Part shown: positions 59,420-64,000 of the stretch, in pieces
Layout of the letters: each line of letters starts with the position of its first letter
How positions within the stretch are numbered: the stretch's first letter is position 1
NCBI GenBank assembly: GCA_964531455.1
Contig: CAZHFZ010000006.1
Location: 1-64,000, forward strand
DNA: 64,000 nt
From: Ga0077527 sp964531455
GTDB taxonomy: Bacteria; Pseudomonadota; Gammaproteobacteria; Burkholderiales; SG8-41
Direction of reading: 5' to 3'
The notes under the pieces: generated by a model
What the model was told of the DNA's origin: nothing
Databases searched by the model: none
The model's input: the letters and a program-made list of their open reading frames with translations, nothing else
Translations under genes and position numbers: made by a program

Positions 59420-60568
59420 ATGACCGACGTGAACTGGGCGCAGCTGCGCAATGAATTTCCCGCTTTGGCCAACTGGACTTATCTGGATACCGCGCGCAAG
59501 ACGCTGCCGCCGCGATGCCAGGAAACGGCAATGCAGGACTATTGCCGTGATATCCGCGAGACCGCCGGCGCCGAGGCCTGGTCCGCAGAAAACGTAGCCG
59601 CAACCCGCGCAGAGATGGCGGCATTGCTGGGCGCCAAACCGGCCGAGATCGCCTTCACCAAAAATACCACCGAGGGGCTCAATATCGCGGCGCATGCCTT
59701 CGATCTGCGTGCCGGTGACAACATTGTGCTCACGGATATGGAGCACGTGGCCAACATCTGGGTTTGGCAGCACTGGGTGGCCAAGGGGGTCGAAATCCGC
59801 TTTGCGAAAAACCGTGAAGGTCGCTTGCCGGTAGAGGCATTTCTTGAGCAGATGGACAAACGTACCCGTGTGGTATCCACCGCCTACATTACCTACGGCA
59901 ATGGTTATCGCGTCGATTTGCCTGCGCTCGGCAAGGCTTGTCGTGAGCATGGGGCGCGACTGGTGATTGATGGCGTGCAGGGTGCGGGGGTGATCGCTGC
60001 GCCGCTGGAGAGTCTGGGCGCCGATCTGGTGGCGATTGGCGGGCACAAGAATCTGTTCGGGCTGACCGGCACGGGCTTGCTCTATTGCCGTGAGGAATTG
60101 ATTGATGAACTCAAGGCACCGTTTCTGAAAGCCCCGGTGGCGCCTGGATCAGCGAAAGCGAGCGCTCATCTGAAGAGCCAGTTCGATTATGTGCGTACGG
60201 CGCACCGTTTCGAAGGCGGCAATCCCAATTTTCTCGGTTTGCATGTACTGCGGCGCAGCGCCGCTTTTATTGCGGGAATCGGTCTGCCGGCGATCGAGGT
60301 GCGGGTCCGTGAACTGACCACGCAATGCATGACCATGATCAAGGCGGCCGGATTGACCACGCTGACCCCGGAGCCATGGGCGGAACGTGCACAGATCGTC
60401 AGCGTGCCGGTGCCCGATGCCGGCGCGCTGATGGATCGACTGCGGGAAAAGCACCGTGTCATCGTCAACGTCAAGGACGGGGCGCTGCGCATTTCGATGG
60501 GCTTTTCGAACAACGAGGACGATCTGCGGCGTGCAGTGGCCGCGATTCGCGAGGAACTGGCAACCTGA
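59420..60568 (+). CDS. Aminotransferase class V-fold PLP enzyme
   Basis: 382 residues from ATG 59420, preceded by GAGGG; an upstream in-frame ATG at 59243 adds a non-family leader and is rejected. PLP fold: NWTYLDTARKTLPPRCQETA, ALLGAKPAEIAFTKNTTEGL, NIVLTDMEHVANIWVWQHWV, ARLVIDGVQGAGVIAAPLES (Asp binding the PLP nitrogen), and DLVAIGGHKNLFGLTGTGLL with the Schiff-base Lys. It resembles SufS/CsdA and isopenicillin epimerase relatives, but no catalytic Cys loop typical of desulfurases is evident. Substrate unknown. The start is opposite a Bug receptor gene; it ends 12 bases from a convergent gene. Confidence 0.9.
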   Translation: MTDVNWAQLRNEFPALANWTYLDTARKTLPPRCQETAMQDYCRDIRETAGAEAWSAENVAATRAEMAALLGAKPAEIAFTKNTTEGLNIAAHAFDLRAGDNIVLTDMEHVANIWVWQHWVAKGVEIRFAKNREGRLPVEAFLEQMDKRTRVVSTAYITYGNGYRVDLPALGKACREHGARLVIDGVQGAGVIAAPLESLGADLVAIGGHKNLFGLTGTGLLYCREELIDELKAPFLKAPVAPGSAKASAHLKSQFDYVRTAHRFEGGNPNFLGLHVLRRSAAFIAGIGLPAIEVRVRELTTQCMTMIKAAGLTTLTPEPWAERAQIVSVPVPDAGALMDRLREKHRVIVNVKDGALRISMGFSNNEDDLRRAVAAIREELAT

Positions 60569-60580
60569 CGGGGGCGCCGG

Positions 60581-61363
60581 TTATTTTTCCGCAATAACCG
60601 GCGGCGCCACGGCCTTGCGGAATTCAATATCACCATACCAGGCGTGCGCATTGTCGCCGGTGTTGTCCGTGTCGGTCATGATGCCGATGGCGGTGATCTT
60701 TCCAGGTTCCTCGCCGAAGGCGCGGCGGTAATCCTCGATGATGTTGCGTGTCACTTCATGCCATTCACCGACCCGGTCCCGACCCGATTCGGCAACGATC
60801 ATCTTGATGCGTGAGGTGTGCCGGTTGTCGATCACGGTTTCCCGCGGCGCACGGTTTTCCCAGATGTACATCAGCGTGGCATAAGGCATCTGCTGTCCGG
60901 TCATCAGGCGCACGTTGTCGAAGAACATGCGATCTCGGATGTCGAGCTTGTCGATATCCCCTGCAAAACTCACCACCAGCCGAACCGGCGAGTCTTCGAG
61001 GTGTTTCTGGGTGTTGTCGGCTTTCTGGATCAGGTTGTCGACCTTCCAGTGCCAGTGCAGTTGCGGGTAGCTGCGGGGATCCAGCCTCAGCGGATGGATC
61101 AGCCCGGATGCCGATGATTCGGCACGCGCGCGGACGACGGTGCGGCCCTGTTCATTGACCAGGCGGTAGGCCGTCGGCCTTTTGAAGCGCGACAGGATCC
61201 AGGGTTGCCAGCCCGGCGGCAGTGCGTCGCCTTCCGGATGCCCGGAAAAACTGCGCACCTGCGGCAATGCGACCGTGTCGGCTGTTTCTTGCTCCGGCAT
61301 TGCCGCGCAACCGGCGGTCAGCGCCAGAATGAGCGCCGTGACGGTGCGCCATACCCTGTTCAT
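60581..61363 (-). CDS. DUF3047 family lipoprotein
   Basis: 260 residues from ATG 61363, with GGAGGAAGAAC before it. The signal peptide VWRTVTALILALTAGCAAMP has the lipobox LTAG-C. The domain shows SRFKRPTAYRLVNEQGRTVV, PQLHWHWKVDNLIQKADNTQ, VRLVVSFAGDIDKLDIRDRM and TAIGIMTDTDNTGDNAHAWY, ending YGDIEF, a concanavalin-like beta-sandwich pattern as in DUF3047. Possibly a carbohydrate- or envelope-binding protein. The amidase gene ends 75 bases upstream on the same strand. Confidence 0.88.
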   Translation of the reverse strand: MNRVWRTVTALILALTAGCAAMPEQETADTVALPQVRSFSGHPEGDALPPGWQPWILSRFKRPTAYRLVNEQGRTVVRARAESSASGLIHPLRLDPRSYPQLHWHWKVDNLIQKADNTQKHLEDSPVRLVVSFAGDIDKLDIRDRMFFDNVRLMTGQQMPYATLMYIWENRAPRETVIDNRHTSRIKMIVAESGRDRVGEWHEVTRNIIEDYRRAFGEEPGKITAIGIMTDTDNTGDNAHAWYGDIEFRKAVAPPVIAEK

Positions 61364-61437
61364 GTTCTTCCTCCGGCTGTGCGCATGGATGCGCATCTGA
61401 ATAGGCGTAGTTTAGATCAATCGCGTCTCGCCAGCGA

Positions 61438-62841
61438 TTACGGATTATTGGCGACCTGGGCTGGCGCCAGCGGTGGATTTTTCGAGAAATAACGCTTGAT
61501 GCCGTTGAAAATGGCGTCAGCCATCTTGTTCTGGTAAGCAGGATCGCGCAGCTTGCGCTCTTCGTCAGGATTGCTGATGAATGCCGTTTCAATCAGGATC
61601 GACGGGATGTCCGGGGCCTTCAGCACGGCGAAACCGGCCTGTTCGACATAGTTCTTGTGCAGCCGGTTGATGCCGCCCATTTCCTGCAATACGGCCTTGC
61701 CCAGCTTCAGGCTGTCATTGATCGAGGCGGTCTGCGAAAGGTCGAGCAGCGTCTGCTTCAGATAGGGATCCTTGATGCCGAGGTTCACGCCGCCGATCAG
61801 GTCGGCGTCGTTTTCCTGCTTCGCCAGCCAGCGTGCCGCAACCGAAGTGGCGCCGCGCTCAGACAATGCGAAGACCGACGAGCCGTTGGCCGAGGGTTTG
61901 ATGAAGGCATCGGCATGTATTGAAACAAACAGGTCGGCGCGCGCCCTGCGCGCCTTTTCGACACGCATGTGCAGCGGGATGAAAAAGTCGCCGTCGCGTG
62001 TCAGCACTGCACGCATGTTCGGTTCGTTTTCGATGCGTTCCTTCAGTTTTTGGGAGATCGACAGGGTGATGTTTTTTTCCAGCGTGCCGGCGCGTCCGCG
62101 TGCACCCGGATCTTCGCCGCCGTGGCCGGGGTCAATGGCAATGGTGATCAGCCGTTCGGACGCAGGGCGCGGTGCCCGTGCTGCGGGTTTTTGCGCGGGG
62201 GTCTCGCCTTTGGCGGCAACCTGGGGCGGGCCGGCATCAGGCGCGGAGAGTTCCGGCGCAGGTGTCAACGCCGGGCCCGGCGCGGCTGGGGCTGCAGGGC
62301 CTTCCGGTTGTCCTGATTCGCGACGCTTGAGGAATGCCAGCAGCGGATCGGGCGGCGTCAGCGGATAGACGTCGAGCACCAAACGATGGCCATAGCCGGC
62401 AATCGGCGCCAGCGTAAATGCTTCGGGTTTGACTTTGGCTTTAAGGTCAAACACCAGGCGGATGGTGCCCGGCTTGAAACGGCCGGCGCGTACGCCTTTG
62501 ATATAGGGATCCTCGGCACTGATCTTGGCGGTAATGTCGGTCAGCGCGGCATTCAGTGCGACATTTTCCAGGTCCAGCACCAGCCGGTCAGGGTTTTCGA
62601 GGTTGAACAGCTTGTGGCGAATCGGCTGTGGAGACTCGATGGTGACGCGGGTGTAATCAGGGGCAGGCCAGACGCGGGTTGAACTGACCAAAGTTTCGGC
62701 GGCCCAGGCGGGAACGCCGGTCAGCAGCATTGCCAGGCCACAGACCAGCAACTGCAGGAAACCGTAAAAAAAGCGGTGGGCCTGCGGCACATTTGCCGCA
62801 GTGGGGGTGACGGGTCTCAGATTTTCAGCTTGTCGAGACAA
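61438..62841 (-). CDS. N-acetylmuramoyl-L-alanine amidase with AMIN domain (AmiC-like)
   Basis: Up to 467 residues. The signal segment FFYGFLQLLVCGLAMLLTGV with AWA-A cleavage precedes an AMIN domain (PIRHKLFNLENPDRLVLDLE; IRLVFDLKAKVKPEAFTLAP). A Pro/Ala-rich linker of about 70 residues follows. The Zn amidase_3 domain has ITIAIDPGHGGEDPGARG with the first His, FFIPLHMRVEKARRARADLF, VSIHADAFIKPSANGSSVFA, and a C-terminal ILIETAFISNPDEERKLRD with the catalytic Glu. It cleaves septal peptidoglycan for cell separation. The start is uncertain: TTG 62841 overlaps tsaE by 25 bases, GTG 62790 is the alternative. Confidence 0.94.
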   Translation of the reverse strand: MSRQAENLRPVTPTAANVPQAHRFFYGFLQLLVCGLAMLLTGVPAWAAETLVSSTRVWPAPDYTRVTIESPQPIRHKLFNLENPDRLVLDLENVALNAALTDITAKISAEDPYIKGVRAGRFKPGTIRLVFDLKAKVKPEAFTLAPIAGYGHRLVLDVYPLTPPDPLLAFLKRRESGQPEGPAAPAAPGPALTPAPELSAPDAGPPQVAAKGETPAQKPAARAPRPASERLITIAIDPGHGGEDPGARGRAGTLEKNITLSISQKLKERIENEPNMRAVLTRDGDFFIPLHMRVEKARRARADLFVSIHADAFIKPSANGSSVFALSERGATSVAARWLAKQENDADLIGGVNLGIKDPYLKQTLLDLSQTASINDSLKLGKAVLQEMGGINRLHKNYVEQAGFAVLKAPDIPSILIETAFISNPDEERKLRDPAYQNKMADAIFNGIKRYFSKNPPLAPAQVANNP

Positions 62842-63287
62842 CGCCTGCCAATCTCCGTTTGCGCCGTGATGGCGATTGCACGCCCTTCGCCGGCAACTTG
62901 CAGTTCAAAGTCCAGATCCGCGGGCGGCAGGCCAGGTGCTTTTTCCGGCCACTCGATCAGGCATACGGACTGCGGGTTGAAATATTCCCGGAAGCCTGAA
63001 TCTGCAAGTTCCTGCGGATCAAGGAACCGATAAAAATCAAAGTGATACAAGTATAACCTAGAAAAATTGTAAGGTTCAAGCAAGGTAAAGGTCGGGCTTT
63101 TGACACGGCCTTCATAACCCAGGCCGCGAAGCACCCCGCGGACCAGCGTGGTTTTGCCGGCACCGAGGTCGCCACGGAGGTGCACGGTCATGCCGGGTTC
63201 AAGCAGCGGCGCGAGTTCGCGACCCAAGGCCAGCGTCTCTTCTTCGGAGGCGAGTTGCAGTGTGCGTTTAAGATGCGGGCTATGCAA
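62817..63287 (-). CDS. tsaE: tRNA threonylcarbamoyladenosine biosynthesis ATPase TsaE
   Basis: 156 residues when started at TTG 63287, the usual TsaE length. P-loop VHLRGDLGAGKTTLVRGVLR, switch region VKSPTFTLLEPYN, LYHFDFYRFLDPQELADSGF and VCLIEWPEKAPGLPPADLDF. It is the ATPase that resets TsaD/TsaB in t6A37 tRNA modification. No in-frame ATG fits; a long in-frame extension to 63917 is antisense to queG and is rejected. Its start overlaps that of the divergent queG gene by a few bases. Confidence 0.92.
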   Translation of the reverse strand: MHSPHLKRTLQLASEEETLALGRELAPLLEPGMTVHLRGDLGAGKTTLVRGVLRGLGYEGRVKSPTFTLLEPYNFSRLYLYHFDFYRFLDPQELADSGFREYFNPQSVCLIEWPEKAPGLPPADLDFELQVAGEGRAIAITAQTEIGRRCLDKLKI

Positions 63288-64000
63288 AACAGTGCAGTCC
63301 AGAAAGTCGTTGATTGGTCGGCGCTTCGCCGCGACATCGGAAGCTGGGGCGCCGAACTCGGTTTCCAGCAGATCGCGGTTACCGACTGCGATTTGTCGCA
63401 TGCCGAACCAAGGCTGGCCGAATGGCTGGCGCGCGGCTGGCATGGCGACATGGATTATATGGCACGGCATGGCGTCAAACGTTCCCGTCCGGCGGAGCTT
63501 GTTCCCGGAACACTGCGGGTGATCACGGTGCGCATGAACTACACGCCACCGGCGGCGCGCGACAGCTGGTCGGTGATCCACGACGGCGCGCGTGCTTTCA
63601 TCTCGCGCTACGCCACTGGACGCGATTATCACAAGGTGTTGCGTCACCGGCTGCAGCAGCTTGCCGAACGCATCCAGGCAGTGGTCGGCGAACACCGTTA
63701 TCGCGTATTTACCGACAGTGCGCCGGTGATGGAAGTCGCCTTGGCCGAGAAGGCCGGTCTCGGCTGGCGCGGCAAACATACCTTGCTGCTCAACCGCGAG
63801 GGTGGATCGGCATTTTTTCTCGGCGAGATATATACCGATCTGCCGTTGCCACTCGATAAACCGCAGACCGATCATTGCGGCACCTGCAAGCGCTGCATCG
63901 ATGTCTGTCCGACCCAAGCCATTGTCGCGCCATACCAGCTGGATGCACGGCGCTGCATTTCCTATCTGACAATCGAATTAAAAGGCAGTATCCCGGAGCC
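63282..64000 (+). CDS. queG: Epoxyqueuosine reductase, C-terminus beyond the window
   Basis: 239 codons visible from ATG 63282 (ATG 63273 possible). VVDWSALRRDIGSWGAELGF, LARGWHGDMDYMARHGVKRS, ITVRMNYTPPA, FTDSAPVMEVALAEKAGLGW and WRGKHTLLLNREGGSAFFLG are family features; the first 4Fe-4S motif lies at DHCGTCKRCIDVCPTQAI, and RRCISYLTIELKGSIPE begins the next part. It reduces epoxyqueuosine to queuosine in tRNA, using cobalamin. Truncated by the window edge, not by mutation. Confidence 0.95.
   Translation, partial: MQNSAVQKVVDWSALRRDIGSWGAELGFQQIAVTDCDLSHAEPRLAEWLARGWHGDMDYMARHGVKRSRPAELVPGTLRVITVRMNYTPPAARDSWSVIHDGARAFISRYATGRDYHKVLRHRLQQLAERIQAVVGEHRYRVFTDSAPVMEVALAEKAGLGWRGKHTLLLNREGGSAFFLGEIYTDLPLPLDKPQTDHCGTCKRCIDVCPTQAIVAPYQLDARRCISYLTIELKGSIPE

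Noticed and set aside
1..64000. CRISPR arrays, insertion sequences, prophage, rRNA or tRNA genes
   Set aside because: No regular direct repeats with spacers, no transposase or integrase sequence, and no recognisable structural RNA apart from the riboswitches was found by eye; a tRNAscan or Infernal run would settle it.

Overview
The window reads as a GC-rich betaproteobacterial chromosome segment, most like Burkholderiales or Rhodocyclales relatives. Reasons: three Bug-type periplasmic receptors, LPS genes (lpxK, kdsB), the order exbB-exbD-lpxK-Trm112-kdsB-adk, and a mutL-miaA / tsaE-amidase / queG neighbourhood. A 10-N run inside pntA shows it is a draft or metagenome scaffold. I see no rRNA, tRNA, CRISPR array, phage or insertion sequence; almost everything is chromosomal core or catabolic DNA.

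Region by region. 1-7490: an IclR regulator (cut by the window edge), with two palindromic operators, facing an operon for CoA-linked catabolism of an organic acid (acyl-CoA dehydrogenase, two Bug receptors, ATP-grasp acyl-CoA synthetase, MmgE/PrpD protein). 7686-11220: etfBA and a large acyl-CoA dehydrogenase whose electrons ETF would accept. 11234-18789: a small secreted protein and six paralogous exported proteins, each with a Sec signal peptide, a class I SAM-methyltransferase domain and a C-terminal beta-rich domain. Five are translationally coupled. A membrane-bound spermidine-synthase-like protein lies antisense between the first and second. This is the most unusual part of the window. 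18850-28412: amino acid permease, htpG, and a minus-strand set (lipoprotein, ketopantoate-reductase-like protein, secreted histidine phosphatase, Vgb-like propeller, FAH-family enzyme, LysR regulator).

28515-33861: a metal and ion region with three yybP-ykoY (Mn2+) riboswitches. Two precede TerC-family membrane proteins (one fused to a UspA domain, one Alx-like). The third lies on the opposite strand, leading into the LysR gene. A BacNav-type sodium channel and NhaA follow. 33898-42492 is rich in pyrophosphate metabolism: soluble PPase, membrane H+-PPase (K+-independent signature), a phosphofructokinase with a mixed donor signature, and adk. A GST, a FIST protein, a DUF599 protein and an ornithine-cyclodeaminase-like enzyme lie between. 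42598-45704: LPS and energy-transduction genes (kdsB, Trm112, lpxK, exbD, exbB).

45705-46138 is an AT-rich intergenic stretch with facing DnaA-box-like sites. After it come an Uup-like ABC-F ATPase, an SDR, xseA, a double cyclic-nucleotide-binding-domain protein, an alpha/beta hydrolase, miaA and mutL (with intact endonuclease motifs). 55103-58103 encodes the proton-translocating transhydrogenase pntAB. A third Bug receptor diverges from a class V aminotransferase, then come a DUF3047 lipoprotein, an AMIN-domain amidase, tsaE and a truncated queG. The mutL-miaA and tsaE-amidase pairs, contiguous in E. coli, are separated here by about 6.6 kb.
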